The translations under genes were made by a program, and so were the position numbers. Positions 36,191 through 45,230 of a stretch of 64,000 nucleotides of DNA are shown in pieces (position 1 is the stretch's first letter; the number at the start of each line of letters is the position of its first letter). The DNA is from Sulfurimonas hongkongensis (lineage in GTDB: Bacteria > Campylobacterota > Campylobacteria > Campylobacterales > Sulfurimonadaceae): assembly GCF_000445475.1 (NCBI RefSeq), contig NZ_AUPZ01000001.1, positions 1 to 64,000 of the forward strand. The letters run 5' to 3'. The notes under the pieces were generated by a model. It was not told the origin of the DNA, did not search any database, and saw only the letters and a program-made list of their open reading frames with translations.

Positions 36191-36670
36191 TTAAGTAAAT
36201 CTTAAAAGAAGCAATCTTCTTATAAAAAGAACTAAAAGCCCTACAGCTAGGATTTTAAAGTCAAGCTCACTAGCTATATGAACATTTCTAAAAGTATCAC
36301 TCTGGGTCGCTTCAATGCCGATAGCTTGCATTGATAGGATTTTAGGTAAGTAAACTGCACTAAACATCAAAGATGAAAAAACTACTGTTACAGAACTTGC
36401 AAAAACTATAGCATCCCTTTGTCCTAGTTTATACATCACAGATTCATAGATGATAACTACAGTAGCAATAAAATAAATCCAGTAACTAAATCTACGAAAT
36501 ATCTCTCCCATAATGATCCCAGAGTTAAAATGATCAATCGAAATGCCAACAAGAATCTTATTTGGATTAAAAACAACTGGTGCTGCCACTGCACCTAAAA
36601 CAATAACAGCTCCAAAAGTAGCAGCTAAAATCACGAGGTAACTAAAATCTACATATATTCTTTTTCTCAA
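36191..36670 (-). CDS. DUF4149-like membrane protein
   Basis: A 159-residue protein with four membrane segments resembling the DUF4149/TMEM205 group. The helix-one sequence LGAVAAPVVFNP and the segment SIDHFNSGIIMGEIFRRFSYW match that pattern. Function is unknown for the family. It is 11 bp downstream of prmC and probably co-transcribed with it. Confidence 0.7.
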   Translation of the reverse strand: MRKRIYVDFSYLVILAATFGAVIVLGAVAAPVVFNPNKILVGISIDHFNSGIIMGEIFRRFSYWIYFIATVVIIYESVMYKLGQRDAIVFASSVTVVFSSLMFSAVYLPKILSMQAIGIEATQSDTFRNVHIASELDFKILAVGLLVLFIRRLLLLRFT

Positions 36671-36681
36671 AGTTAAAACCC

Positions 36682-37512
36682 TTATATCTTTAGAGTAAAT
36701 CCACGATCAAATTTACTATAGTCATTGTAAAACTCCAAGCTCTTAAAGCTAGTGTCTTTCAAATATATTTGTATTTTATCTTTTTGGTCATAACCTATCT
36801 CACATGTAAAGAAGTTAATCTGCCTTCTTAAGGCTTCATCAAGAAGATTTTTGATGATTTCATCACCAATTTCTCCACCAAAGAGAGCATTTTGTGGTTC
36901 GTATGAGAGATTTATCTCTAGCTTTTCATCTTGTGCAATATAAGGAGGGTTTGAGACAAGATAATCTATCTCTTCATCTACCCCATCAAGCAAAGAGCCG
37001 AGCCTTAACTCTACTCTATCTTCTAGCTTAAAGCTTTTTAAGTTTTTTCTTGCGATGTTTATAGCATCTTGTGAAATATCCACAGCTATAAACTTAGCGT
37101 TTTTGAAATGCTTTGCTAAAATTATAGAGATGATGCCACTTCCAACTCCAACCTCTACAAATCTTACAGGCGCATCAAGATTTGGGCAATTTTTTATAAC
37201 TTCATCTATAAGAAGCTCTGTCTCAGGACGAGGAATCAAAGCACCTTTGTCTATAAAAAACTCCTCTGAGTAAAAACTTACACTATTTGTAATGTACTCA
37301 AGCGGTTCATTTTGCACTCTTCTATAAACCAGCTCATACAGTGCATCTATGTTTGAAACCTCTGTTTGTTGATTTGAGATGAGCCAAAGTTCATCTTTTT
37401 TTAGATGATGCATCAAAAGAAGCTGTGCCTCTCTTGATGCTCTTGGTATGTGTGGATTTAAAATTTTTACAATATCTGCTAGAACCCCCCTAACTAAATG
37501 TCCGCTTCGCAT
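36682..37512 (-). CDS. prmC: release factor glutamine methyltransferase
   Basis: A 276-residue SAM-dependent enzyme that methylates the Gln of the GGQ motif in peptide chain release factors. The N-terminal helical domain (about 1-80) is followed by the methyltransferase fold. The SAM loop is FVEVGVGSGIISI, and the substrate-binding NPPY motif is in YLVSNPPYIAQDE. The IPRPETELL segment is diagnostic of HemK/PrmC. The gene overlaps the end of the M48 protease gene by 19 bp, indicating coupling. Confidence 0.95.
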   Translation of the reverse strand: MRSGHLVRGVLADIVKILNPHIPRASREAQLLLMHHLKKDELWLISNQQTEVSNIDALYELVYRRVQNEPLEYITNSVSFYSEEFFIDKGALIPRPETELLIDEVIKNCPNLDAPVRFVEVGVGSGIISIILAKHFKNAKFIAVDISQDAINIARKNLKSFKLEDRVELRLGSLLDGVDEEIDYLVSNPPYIAQDEKLEINLSYEPQNALFGGEIGDEIIKNLLDEALRRQINFFTCEIGYDQKDKIQIYLKDTSFKSLEFYNDYSKFDRGFTLKI

Positions 37513-38750
37513 TTGCCCTCTAATAAACCTTTGTCCAACTCACCCACATCAACGCCTAACTCTTTTAATCTCTCTAGAACTGGCGGATGAGTATAGTGAA
37601 AAAATATATATAAAGGATGAGAGAGTGGAAAACTTTTGTTCTCATTTACAAGTTTTGTAAGTGCATTAGCAAGTTCAATCTCTCCACCTGCTCCGCCTAA
37701 CTCACTGCCTACTCTGTCTGCCTCGTACTCATTATGGCGACTCAAAATCCCCATGATAGGCATCATAATAAAGCCCAAAACTGGCATAAAAAGAAGCAAA
37801 AGTATCATCAAAACATAAGGCTCATTAGAGATGCCCATCTCTAAGTAAAGGGAGTCTGGAAGATTTCCAAAGATGCCAAACATAAACAGAAGCATCACTC
37901 CAACAAGTGCTATGTTTTTATAGATATCGCCATGAGCAAAGTGTCCTAGTTCGTGTCCTAAAACTGCTAAAAGCTCTTTTGTAGTTAGTTTTTCTATAAG
38001 TGTGTCAAAAAGTACGACTCTTTTAGCCTTGCCAAATCCACCAAAATAAGCATTTAACCTTGCATCTCTTTTTGATGCATCACTTATAAAGACTCCAGAA
38101 CTTACAAAGCCAGTTTTGTCCATCAGCTCTTTTATCTGCTCATCTAAAGCTTCATCTTTTAGCGGGGTTAGTTTATCAAAAAATATAGCACGAAAAGCTG
38201 GATAGAGCATATTTATAAGTACAACCACACCAAAGATAAAGACAAAACTCCACAACCACCAAAGAGTAAAAGTTGTGATGATTGTGTATATGCCCCAAAC
38301 TACAAGTGAGCCAAGCAGTAGCGTTAAAGCATATGAAATAAACGTATCTTTAATCCACTGCTTTATGCTAGATTTGTTAAATCCAAACTTTGCATCTAGT
38401 ACAAACTTCTCATAGTATGTAAATGGCAAGGAGATTAAAGAGTTTATGATGACAAAACTCATCACAATCACAATATTTAGCATCGCTTCATCTTTTAAAA
38501 CTACTGTATCTGAGAGATAAGCTATACCAAAAGCCATCCAAGCTATAAACATTATATAATCCACAAATGAGTTAACAATACTTAGTTTTTCTTTTGCTAC
38601 AGAGTAGTTTGCTGCTTTTATGAAGTCAGTGTCACTAAGCAAGATGGCTTTTTTTCTCTTTGCAGTGTTAATAAATCCTATCTGCATAACACTTGTGTAG
38701 ATGGAGGCTAAAACAAAAAGTGTATATATCGTGATAACTGTCATTAACAT
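37494..38750 (-). CDS. M48-family membrane metallopeptidase (Ste24-like)
   Basis: A 418-residue zinc protease in the inner membrane, related to CAAX prenyl protease Ste24 and HtpX. The zinc site is VLGHELGHFAHGD, with the third ligand likely in NEYEADRVGSELGG. About five to seven hydrophobic segments precede and flank the catalytic region. In bacteria such proteins take part in membrane-protein quality control. It overlaps prmC by 19 bp. The start at 38750 has AGGG 7 nt upstream. Confidence 0.9.
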   Translation of the reverse strand: MLMTVITIYTLFVLASIYTSVMQIGFINTAKRKKAILLSDTDFIKAANYSVAKEKLSIVNSFVDYIMFIAWMAFGIAYLSDTVVLKDEAMLNIVIVMSFVIINSLISLPFTYYEKFVLDAKFGFNKSSIKQWIKDTFISYALTLLLGSLVVWGIYTIITTFTLWWLWSFVFIFGVVVLINMLYPAFRAIFFDKLTPLKDEALDEQIKELMDKTGFVSSGVFISDASKRDARLNAYFGGFGKAKRVVLFDTLIEKLTTKELLAVLGHELGHFAHGDIYKNIALVGVMLLFMFGIFGNLPDSLYLEMGISNEPYVLMILLLLFMPVLGFIMMPIMGILSRHNEYEADRVGSELGGAGGEIELANALTKLVNENKSFPLSHPLYIFFHYTHPPVLERLKELGVDVGELDKGLLEGKCEADI

Positions 38751-38787
38751 TTCTTGACCCTATTTTTTTGAAATTGTATCAAAATTA

Positions 38788-38976
38788 TCATCTCATCGGT
38801 ACAGTTTTATATGTTTTGTCATCTGATAAAGGTTCTTCTCTTTCACCTAGATTTACCACTATCCCATAAATAACACTCATAACAAGTCCAACAATAACAA
38901 TAGCCCATACAACTCTTTTCTTTTGACCTTTTAAACCATTATAATCATCAATATCTTCTAATCTTGGTTCACTCAC
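38788..38976 (-). CDS. small single-pass membrane protein
   Basis: A 62-residue protein of unknown function with an acidic N-terminus (SEPRLEDIDDYN), a Lys/Arg-rich patch, one membrane helix (VVWAIVIVGLVMSVIYGIVV) and a short polar tail. The GTG at 38976 was chosen because AAAGGA stands 6 nt before it. The longer frame from 39039 would add an unlikely hydrophobic start (MRVVFIVITSYYY). It is probably real, given the ribosome-binding site and clear helix. Confidence 0.6.
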   Translation of the reverse strand: MSEPRLEDIDDYNGLKGQKKRVVWAIVIVGLVMSVIYGIVVNLGEREEPLSDDKTYKTVPMR

Positions 38977-39099
38977 AACATATCCTTTAATTTTATCTTG
39001 ATAATAATAGCTTGTTATGACTATAAAAACAACTCTCATAAAAACTAAGAAAAAAATTTAAGAGTTTTCTATAAATTATGTTCAAAAAAATAAGTATGA

Positions 39100-39105
39100 T
39101 ATAAT
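39100..39105 (+). promoter_or_regulatory. -10 element for the cytochrome c/lpxB operon
   Basis: TATAAT lies 28 bp upstream of the cytochrome c start codon at 39133, within a short perfect repeat (ATGAT-ATA-ATCAT). No clear -35 hexamer is visible, which is usual in Campylobacterota. Confidence 0.5.
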
Positions 39106-39132
39106 CATTACAAATTTTACAAGGAGTTTGTC

Positions 39133-39540
39133 ATGTTAAAGATAATAAGTATTATAACCATCTTAGGTTCTCTACTTTTGGGTGCGGACGGATATGAAGT
39201 CTATAAAAAGGACTGTGCTTCTTGCCATATTGAGATAATGAAAAAAAGTGAAATGAGGAAAAAATTCAACACTTTAAAAGCACCTCCGATGATTCAAGTT
39301 GCTATGAGATTAAAATCACAAATCATCGTAAAAAATGAAGATGAAGATGCTCATCGTCATCTTTTTATGTTGTTTGTTAAAAACTACATAGAAAATCCAA
39401 GCATTGATTACTCTTTGTGTCACCCACAAGCTATTGATACATTTGGGATTATGAAAAGCATAAAAGGTTTAAGCCAAGAAGAAAAAGAAGCCGTAGCTTA
39501 TTGGATTTATGATAGATATGAAGATGTAGACTTTGATTAG
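39133..39540 (+). CDS. monohaem cytochrome c
   Basis: A 135-residue periplasmic cytochrome with a signal peptide (about 1-18) and a CASCH haem-binding motif. Downstream features are KAPPM, FVKNYIENPS, LCHPQAIDTFGIM (probable axial Met) and a final AVAYWIYDRY helix. It shares this layout with the cytochromes at 43965 and 61893, so the three form a local paralogous family, probably small soluble electron carriers. An extra Cys and His (LCHP) lie outside the haem motif. A second, different cytochrome follows 51 bp downstream. Confidence 0.9.
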   Translation: MLKIISIITILGSLLLGADGYEVYKKDCASCHIEIMKKSEMRKKFNTLKAPPMIQVAMRLKSQIIVKNEDEDAHRHLFMLFVKNYIENPSIDYSLCHPQAIDTFGIMKSIKGLSQEEKEAVAYWIYDRYEDVDFD

Positions 39541-39591
39541 AAAAAGAGTATTTTGCTATAATTGCAGCATTTAAAATTTAGAGGATTTTTT

Positions 39592-39948
39592 TTGCGTCTT
39601 TTACTGCTTTGTTTTGTGCTTTTTTCTCTCTCTTTTGCTTCTTATGATAGAGGAAAAAAACTCTATATAGAAAAAAATTGCGGGAATTGTCACGGTTCAA
39701 AATTAGAAGGAATGCACATGTATCCAGCCCTTGCAAACCGTGCCAAAGGTTTTTTAGCTTACAAACTAAAAAGATTTCGATCTAAAGTCTCAGACAACCA
39801 ACAACAAGAGATGATGATACCTTTTGCACAAAATCTAAGTGATAAAGATATAGATGATTTAACTACATATATGCATGAGTTTGTTGAAGATATAAATAAA
39901 GAGAGATACGATACCTCCTTTGCGGTTGAGGGAGATGGAGGTTCATGA
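39592..39948 (+). CDS. monohaem cytochrome c, class I
   Basis: A 118-residue secreted cytochrome with a signal peptide (RLLLLCFVLFSLSFAS) and CGNCHG haem motif. The axial Met is probably in EMMIPFAQNLSDKDIDDL, followed by the usual final helix. The TTG at 39592 was chosen because AGAGGA stands 6 nt before it and the signal peptide starts cleanly there. Another TTG at 39562 gives a poorer N-terminus. It overlaps lpxB by 4 bp (ATGA), an odd coupling between an electron carrier and lipid A synthesis. Confidence 0.88.
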   Translation: MRLLLLCFVLFSLSFASYDRGKKLYIEKNCGNCHGSKLEGMHMYPALANRAKGFLAYKLKRFRSKVSDNQQQEMMIPFAQNLSDKDIDDLTTYMHEFVEDINKERYDTSFAVEGDGGS

Positions 39949-40994
39949 AAGTCTTAGTTAGTGCCTTAGAACACTCAGCAAATATCCACCTTAAATCTCT
40001 AAAAAAAGAGTTAAGTAGTGATGTTGAGTTTGTTGGGATTTTTGATAGTGAACTTGGCAATCCCATAGTTGATTTAAGAAGCCTTGCTATCATGGGTTTT
40101 GTTGATGTTATAAAAAAGCTTCGCTACTTTTTTAAACTAAATGCTCAAATGGTAGAGCTTGCAGCTGACGTTGATAAAGTCTTGCTTATCGACTCATCAG
40201 GCTTTAATCTCCCACTTGCAAAAAAGATCAAAAAGAGATATCCAAAAAAAGAGATCATCTACTACATCTTACCACAAGCTTGGGCATGGAAGAGAAGACG
40301 TATAGCAGTTTTAGAGAAAACTATAGACCATTTAGCATCCATCTTGCCTTTTGAAAAAGAGTATTATTCCAAAGATGCTCCCATAACTTATGTAGGACAT
40401 CCTCTGCTTGATATCATTAAAGATTTTAAACAAAACCTAAGTAGAGAGGTAAAAACTATAGCCTTTATGCCTGGGAGCCGCAAGGGTGAGATAAAAAAAC
40501 TTATGCCAGTTTTTAAAGAAGTAAACGAGAGGTTGGGGCTTACTTCTTACATCATAATCCCAGAATATTTTACTAAAGAAGAGATAGAAGAGCTTTATGG
40601 TAATTTATCTGGTTTTAAAATAGTTCACGATTCGCACAAAACTCTCAAAGAAGTAGATTTTGCATTTATTTGTAGTGGAACTGCTACACTTGAGGCTTCA
40701 CTTATTCGAACACCTTTGATCCTTAGCTATATTGCAAAACCGCTTGATTATTTTATAGCTAGCAGGCTTGTAAAGCTTAACCATTTAGGGCTGAGCAACA
40801 TCATGTTTACTAAGTTCAAAAACAGAGCCTTGCACCCTGAGTTTATCCAAGAAGATGTAACAACAGACAACCTTATAAAAGCATTTTTAGATTACGATAG
40901 AAGTCAGTTTTTTGATGACTCTAAACTACTTAGAGCTTATTTAGAGCATGGTAGTTCAAAACAAGTAGCACAAATTTTAGAAAAAACAAAATGA
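39945..40994 (+). CDS. lpxB: lipid A disaccharide synthase
   Basis: A 349-residue GT-B glycosyltransferase joining UDP-diacylglucosamine and lipid X in lipid A synthesis at the inner membrane. Family markers are IDSSGFNLPLAKKIKK, YYILPQAWAWKRRR, YVGHPLLD, FMPGSRKGEIKKLMP and CSGTATLEASL. It is shorter than the E. coli enzyme (about 382) but in the range of Campylobacterota. Translation is coupled to the preceding cytochrome gene, and a DegT-family gene follows after 10 bp. Confidence 0.95.
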   Translation: MKVLVSALEHSANIHLKSLKKELSSDVEFVGIFDSELGNPIVDLRSLAIMGFVDVIKKLRYFFKLNAQMVELAADVDKVLLIDSSGFNLPLAKKIKKRYPKKEIIYYILPQAWAWKRRRIAVLEKTIDHLASILPFEKEYYSKDAPITYVGHPLLDIIKDFKQNLSREVKTIAFMPGSRKGEIKKLMPVFKEVNERLGLTSYIIIPEYFTKEEIEELYGNLSGFKIVHDSHKTLKEVDFAFICSGTATLEASLIRTPLILSYIAKPLDYFIASRLVKLNHLGLSNIMFTKFKNRALHPEFIQEDVTTDNLIKAFLDYDRSQFFDDSKLLRAYLEHGSSKQVAQILEKTK

Positions 40995-41004
40995 CGGGAC
41001 AAAA

Positions 41005-42099
41005 ATGAAGATAAATTTTATGGATTTACAAACTCAGTATTTAAAGCACAAAGAAGAGATAGATAGCGAGATAGCAGAAGTTTTAGGCTCAACTATATTT
41101 ATTGGTGGACAAAAACTTGAGGATTTGGAAAAAAATTTAGCATCTTATGTTGGAGTTAAACATGCTATAGGTTGCAGTAGTGGAACCAATGCTTTGCTTT
41201 TATCCCTGATGGCTCTAAATATTGGTTATGGAGATGAAGTTATAACTACTCCTTTTGCATTTATAGCTACGGCTGAAGCTATCGCCTTTTTAGGCGCTAA
41301 ACCTATTTTTGTAGATATTGATAAAGATAGTTACAACATTGATGTAACAAGGATTGAAGTGGCAATAACTGAGCGAACCAAAGCTATCATTCCAGTTTCA
41401 CTCTATGGTCAGTGTGCAGAGATGCAAGCCATAAACGAGATAGCAAAAAAACATGACCTTGCAGTTATTGAAGATGCTTGTCAAAGCTTTGGAGCTACCT
41501 ATAACGGTGAAAAATCTTGTTCACTCTCAACTATCGGTTGTACAAGTTTTTTCCCAACTAGCCCTCTTGGTGCTTATGGTGATGGTGGGGCTATATTTAC
41601 AGATGATGATGAGTTAGCAACAAAGATTAAGATGCTACTAAATCATGGTCAAAGTGAGAGATATAAACATAAATATATAGGAATAAATGGTCGCCTAGAT
41701 GCTCTTCAAGCTGCGGTTTTAAATGTTAAACTAAAGTACTTTAAAGAAGAAGTAAAAGCACGTGATGATATAGGAAGTAGGTATAGTGATCTACTAGAAG
41801 ATGCAGAGGTTATCACCCCTAAAATTGCAGAGAATTCTACAAGCGTTTATGCTCAATACTCTATAAGAGTAAAAGATAGAGATGCTATGATAGAAAAACT
41901 TAGCTCAAAAGAGATTCCAACAGCCATTTACTATCCAATACCAATTCACCTGCAAGAGGCTTTTTTATATCTTGGATATAAAGAGGGAGATTTTCCTGTA
42001 AGTGAAGAGGTATCAACTCAAATAATCTCTCTACCTATGAGTCCCTACCTAAGAGAATCCGAGCAAGATTTTATTGTTAAAGCTATAAAGACAGGTTAA
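41005..42099 (+). CDS. DegT/DnrJ/EryC1-family protein lacking the PLP lysine
   Basis: A 364-residue protein with the full fold of sugar-nucleotide aminotransferases such as WbpE or GnnB. Cofactor-site features are present: CSSGTNALLL (phosphate loop), PFAFIATAEA and VIEDACQSFGA (Asp for the pyridine nitrogen). However, at the position of the Schiff-base lysine, normally FFPxKPLGxYGDGG, it reads FFPTSPLGAYGDGG. The codon is AGC, so Lys is replaced by Ser. Ordinary transamination would need that lysine. It may be inactive, have another chemistry or be regulatory. Its place after lpxB suggests surface-sugar or lipid A modification. Confidence 0.88.
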   Translation: MKINFMDLQTQYLKHKEEIDSEIAEVLGSTIFIGGQKLEDLEKNLASYVGVKHAIGCSSGTNALLLSLMALNIGYGDEVITTPFAFIATAEAIAFLGAKPIFVDIDKDSYNIDVTRIEVAITERTKAIIPVSLYGQCAEMQAINEIAKKHDLAVIEDACQSFGATYNGEKSCSLSTIGCTSFFPTSPLGAYGDGGAIFTDDDELATKIKMLLNHGQSERYKHKYIGINGRLDALQAAVLNVKLKYFKEEVKARDDIGSRYSDLLEDAEVITPKIAENSTSVYAQYSIRVKDRDAMIEKLSSKEIPTAIYYPIPIHLQEAFLYLGYKEGDFPVSEEVSTQIISLPMSPYLRESEQDFIVKAIKTG

Positions 42100-42190
42100 T
42101 TCAAGTTTATTTTTCATCTTTAAACTTAAACATTACTATATGAACTATCATTTTATACCCTCTTTAGTGAAAGTTTAGCATAATTGCCTT

Positions 42191-42430
42191 ATGCAAAAAG
42201 CCCTTAAAGATTTGTACGGAAGTGCTATACTGTTTTTCTATTTTCTTAAGTGGCCATATCTTGTGGGTTACCCATTTCTATATTTTAATGGACTAAACCA
42301 AAACTTCTTACTAGATGCACTTTGGCTTATCTGTTTGGCTCTTGTTATAAAAGATATCTATACTATGATAAAAAACAAACAAATCAATAGATACAGATCA
42401 AAACAAGACAAAGAAGATAACCCTAGCTAA
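42191..42430 (+). CDS. small membrane protein of unknown function
   Basis: A 79-residue protein with two hydrophobic segments (ILFFYFLKWPYLVGYPFLYF and LLDALWLICLALVIKDIY) and a basic C-terminal tail. The family is not recognised. It overlaps the 3' end of the convergent transporter gene by 8 bp. The clean two-helix layout supports a real gene. Confidence 0.55.
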   Translation: MQKALKDLYGSAILFFYFLKWPYLVGYPFLYFNGLNQNFLLDALWLICLALVIKDIYTMIKNKQINRYRSKQDKEDNPS

Positions 42431-43784
42431 GTATCCCTTTCCAAAAAAACTCTGCTATCATCACTATCAAAAATATTCCTACAAGATTTAAAACAAATCC
42501 ATACTTCATCATACTCTTTACATCAACAGCACCACTACTCATAGCTATGGCATTTGGCGGAGTGGCGATTGGAAGCATAAAAGCATAACTAGCACAAAGA
42601 GTTGCAACCATCATAAAAAGCGTAGTGTTTATACCAGTTTGCTGGGCTACTGAGTAGATGACTGGAAGCATTATGGAGATAAGTGCCGTGTTAGAAGTTA
42701 TCTCTGTTGTAAAAGTTATAAGTGCTGCAACTGCAAAAAGTAATAAAATAGGAGGAAGTTCTGTCATAACTATAAGATAAGATGCAACCTCAGATGCAAG
42801 TCCTGTATCGCCAAAAGCCTTTGCTATGGAAAAACCAGCGCCAAATAAAAACATTATCCTATATGGAATTTTAGCTTTATCATCCATCCACTCTAAGATG
42901 TTAAAAGGTGGCATAAACAAAACAAGACCAGCCGTTAGAAGCAAACCAGCCTCGTTAAGTCCTAATCCTCCCCAAACTGGATTCATCGGTGCATTTAAAA
43001 GCAGCAAAAGTATGAGTCCACCGATGATATATAGAACTTTTTTTTGCGCTTTGTTAAGGTGTGACTCTTTTGCTTCTCTTTTTATAGTAGTGTTTTCTAG
43101 GCCAATACTAAGAAAAGAGCTAACAACTATAAACATTAAAAAGGCTAAAGGTGCTACCATCCAAATCCATTGAAAAAATGGAATCATCTCCATGGATTTT
43201 TCATTCATTATTCCAAGAAGTATAAGGTTTGGCGGAGTTCCAATAGGCGTAATGATTCCACCAACACTAGCACCATAAGCAATAGCAAGAGCAAATCTTA
43301 GTTTTAGCCTTACATCTTTTGTGATAAAAAGAGCTATAGACATCAAAAGTAAAGAGGTAGTTGTGTTTGAGAGTATAGAGCTTAAAAGTCCTGATGTCAT
43401 GGCAAGAGAAAAAATCATTCCTCTAGGGGTATTTGGAAAAATATCTAACATCTTATTTGCTATAAAAGTGTGCAAGTTTGTCTTCTCGACTGCTATGGCA
43501 ATTAAGAACCCACCTAAGAAGAGGTAGATGATGGGGTTTGAGTAGTTAAGTGCCGTTGTTTTTGTATCTATGATGGAAAAAGCTGGAAAGAGGATGATAG
43601 GAAGAAGTGAAACTACAGCTAATGGCAAGCCCTCATTTGTCCAAAGCACAACCAACAAAGCAATAATCCCTAAAAGGGATGCTTGAGTTGTGTCAAAAAG
43701 AGAAAGAGAGATGGCAAACACTAAAAAACCTATTCCAACTCCCATACCTATCTTTTTAAACTGCTCTATCTCTTGTATACCCAT
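42423..43784 (-). CDS. DASS/SLC13-family sodium:anion symporter
   Basis: A 453-residue transporter with about 11 membrane segments that probably takes up dicarboxylates or sulfate with sodium. Diagnostic motifs are ILSNTTTSLLLM and the SNT-type TEITSNTALISIMLP that form the sodium and substrate sites, and ATPPNAIAMSSG near the end. The ATG at 43784 was chosen because GGGGA stands about 8 nt before it; the one at 43799 has a weaker site. Substrate cannot be told from sequence by eye, though C4-dicarboxylate or citrate is most common. Confidence 0.9.
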   Translation of the reverse strand: MGIQEIEQFKKIGMGVGIGFLVFAISLSLFDTTQASLLGIIALLVVLWTNEGLPLAVVSLLPIILFPAFSIIDTKTTALNYSNPIIYLFLGGFLIAIAVEKTNLHTFIANKMLDIFPNTPRGMIFSLAMTSGLLSSILSNTTTSLLLMSIALFITKDVRLKLRFALAIAYGASVGGIITPIGTPPNLILLGIMNEKSMEMIPFFQWIWMVAPLAFLMFIVVSSFLSIGLENTTIKREAKESHLNKAQKKVLYIIGGLILLLLLNAPMNPVWGGLGLNEAGLLLTAGLVLFMPPFNILEWMDDKAKIPYRIMFLFGAGFSIAKAFGDTGLASEVASYLIVMTELPPILLLFAVAALITFTTEITSNTALISIMLPVIYSVAQQTGINTTLFMMVATLCASYAFMLPIATPPNAIAMSSGAVDVKSMMKYGFVLNLVGIFLIVMIAEFFWKGILS

Positions 43785-43890
43785 ATATATTCCCCACATT
43801 TTTCTTAATATCTTTATTGAAAATTATTTTGTGTATCATAACAATATTATGTTTAATTAACCTCTCGGATATGACTTTAAAATAGCTAGA

Positions 43891-43932
43891 TTGATTAAGG
43901 TCAAAGCTAATAAAATAGTATTAAATTATAAT
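43891..43932 (+). promoter_or_regulatory. FNR-like box with class II promoter geometry
   Basis: TTGATTAAGGTCAA (43891-43904) matches the FNR consensus TTGAT-N4-ATCAA at 9 of 10 positions. A perfect TATAAT follows at 43927-43932. If transcription starts at about 43939, the box centre is at -41.5, the usual spacing for activators of this family at class II promoters. The controlled gene is the monohaem cytochrome at 43965. A Crp/Fnr protein is encoded at 30005-30637. Confidence 0.7.
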
Positions 43933-43964
43933 GTACATAAATAAGATTTATAAGAGGTTTCGTT

Positions 43965-44327
43965 ATGAAAAAAATATTGCTAGCTACTATCTTAGTCACT
44001 TCATCTCTACTCGCTCAAGGCTCAGAGGTTGAGACTTTAGCTGTAGAGAAGTGTGGGAGTTGTCATCTCATTGGCCCCATCACAAAAGAAAAACTAAACA
44101 ACATGTCAGCACCACCATCGTGGGCTTTAGCAAAAAAAGTCAACACTGCGTATCCTGATAGAGCAGATGCTATAGCGTTTATAGTTGATTACACTATGAG
44201 TCCATCAGAAGATAAGATGCTTTTTTCACACAAAACAAAAGAGCGCTTTGGTGTTATGCCATCACAAAAGGATATGATAAGCAAGGATGAACTAAGAGCA
44301 GTTGCCAAGTACATCATCGATAACTAA
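43965..44327 (+). CDS. monohaem cytochrome c
   Basis: A 120-residue periplasmic cytochrome with a signal peptide (about 1-18) and CGSCHL haem motif. Shared family blocks follow: MSAPPSWALA, FIVDYTMSPS, FGVMPSQ (likely axial Met) and AVAKYIIDN. It is paralogous to the cytochromes at 39133 and 61893. The start has AAGAGG upstream. The promoter carries an FNR-like box, so expression probably rises under low oxygen or with an alternative electron acceptor. Confidence 0.9.
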   Translation: MKKILLATILVTSSLLAQGSEVETLAVEKCGSCHLIGPITKEKLNNMSAPPSWALAKKVNTAYPDRADAIAFIVDYTMSPSEDKMLFSHKTKERFGVMPSQKDMISKDELRAVAKYIIDN

Positions 44328-44339
44328 TAGGTTTCTAAA

Positions 44340-45230
44340 TTAGTTTGAGAGAAAGCTTTTAAGACTACTAAGAGGGTCTTTTCCCTCTAGTATCTCATAA
44401 ACCTCTCTCGCTATTGGAAGATATAGATCCCTGTCTTTTGCGATTTTTTGGAGTGCATAGGCTGTTCCAATTCCCTCAGCTACCTCCCCTAGCTCTTGGA
44501 GTATCTCAGTTTGAGTCTTACCCTTTGCCAAACCCAGTCCAACACGAAAGTTTCTACTCATGGTGGAAGATGCCGTTAAAAAGAGATCACCTGCCCCGCT
44601 AAGTCCTACAAAACTCTCCTCCTTTGCACCATAAGCACAACCAAATCTTTGCATCTCAACCAAACCACGAGATATAAGTGCTGCTGCAGCATTTTTACCA
44701 AGCTCCAAGCCCTCACAAACTCCAGCGGCTATGGCTATAACATTTTTATATGCACCTGCTATTTCAGCACCTATTACATCAGTAGAGGTATATGTTTTTA
44801 TAAAAGATGGGAAAAAACTTGCAAATTTATCACTTAGCTCTTCATTTTTAGAGTTGATAACAAGCGCAGTTGGTAAGGATTTTTTAACCTCAGTTGCAAA
44901 GGATGGACCTGAAAGATATGCTATATCTTTATCTTTTACATAGTCTTTATATATGTTATTTAAAAAAAGACCGCTTGAGGCTTCTATACCTTTTGCTGCT
45001 ACTAAGATTTTTTGACCTTTGTTTACAAAATGCTCTTTAAGCCACAAAGATATCTCTTGAGCGGGAATAGCAATAACAATATATTTTAACTCCAAAATTT
45101 CTTCTAATGATACAAAATTTTTAATATCTCTTGGGGTTCTTGAAGTGATGTAAACTTCATTTTTTTCACTTAAAGCAAAAGCTAAAGCACTTCCCCACTT
45201 TCCAGCCCCAATGACGCCTATTTTATTCAT
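44340..45230 (-). CDS. gpsA: glycerol-3-phosphate dehydrogenase [NAD(P)+]
   Basis: A 296-residue enzyme that reduces dihydroxyacetone phosphate to sn-glycerol 3-phosphate for phospholipid synthesis. The N-terminal dinucleotide site is IGVIGAGKWGSALAF. The catalytic Lys lies in EIAGAYKNVIAIAAG, and the substrate region SRNFRVG is also present. It overlaps the RCK-domain gene upstream by 4 bp, placing it in the potassium-channel operon. Confidence 0.96.
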   Translation of the reverse strand: MNKIGVIGAGKWGSALAFALSEKNEVYITSRTPRDIKNFVSLEEILELKYIVIAIPAQEISLWLKEHFVNKGQKILVAAKGIEASSGLFLNNIYKDYVKDKDIAYLSGPSFATEVKKSLPTALVINSKNEELSDKFASFFPSFIKTYTSTDVIGAEIAGAYKNVIAIAAGVCEGLELGKNAAAALISRGLVEMQRFGCAYGAKEESFVGLSGAGDLFLTASSTMSRNFRVGLGLAKGKTQTEILQELGEVAEGIGTAYALQKIAKDRDLYLPIAREVYEILEGKDPLSSLKSFLSN

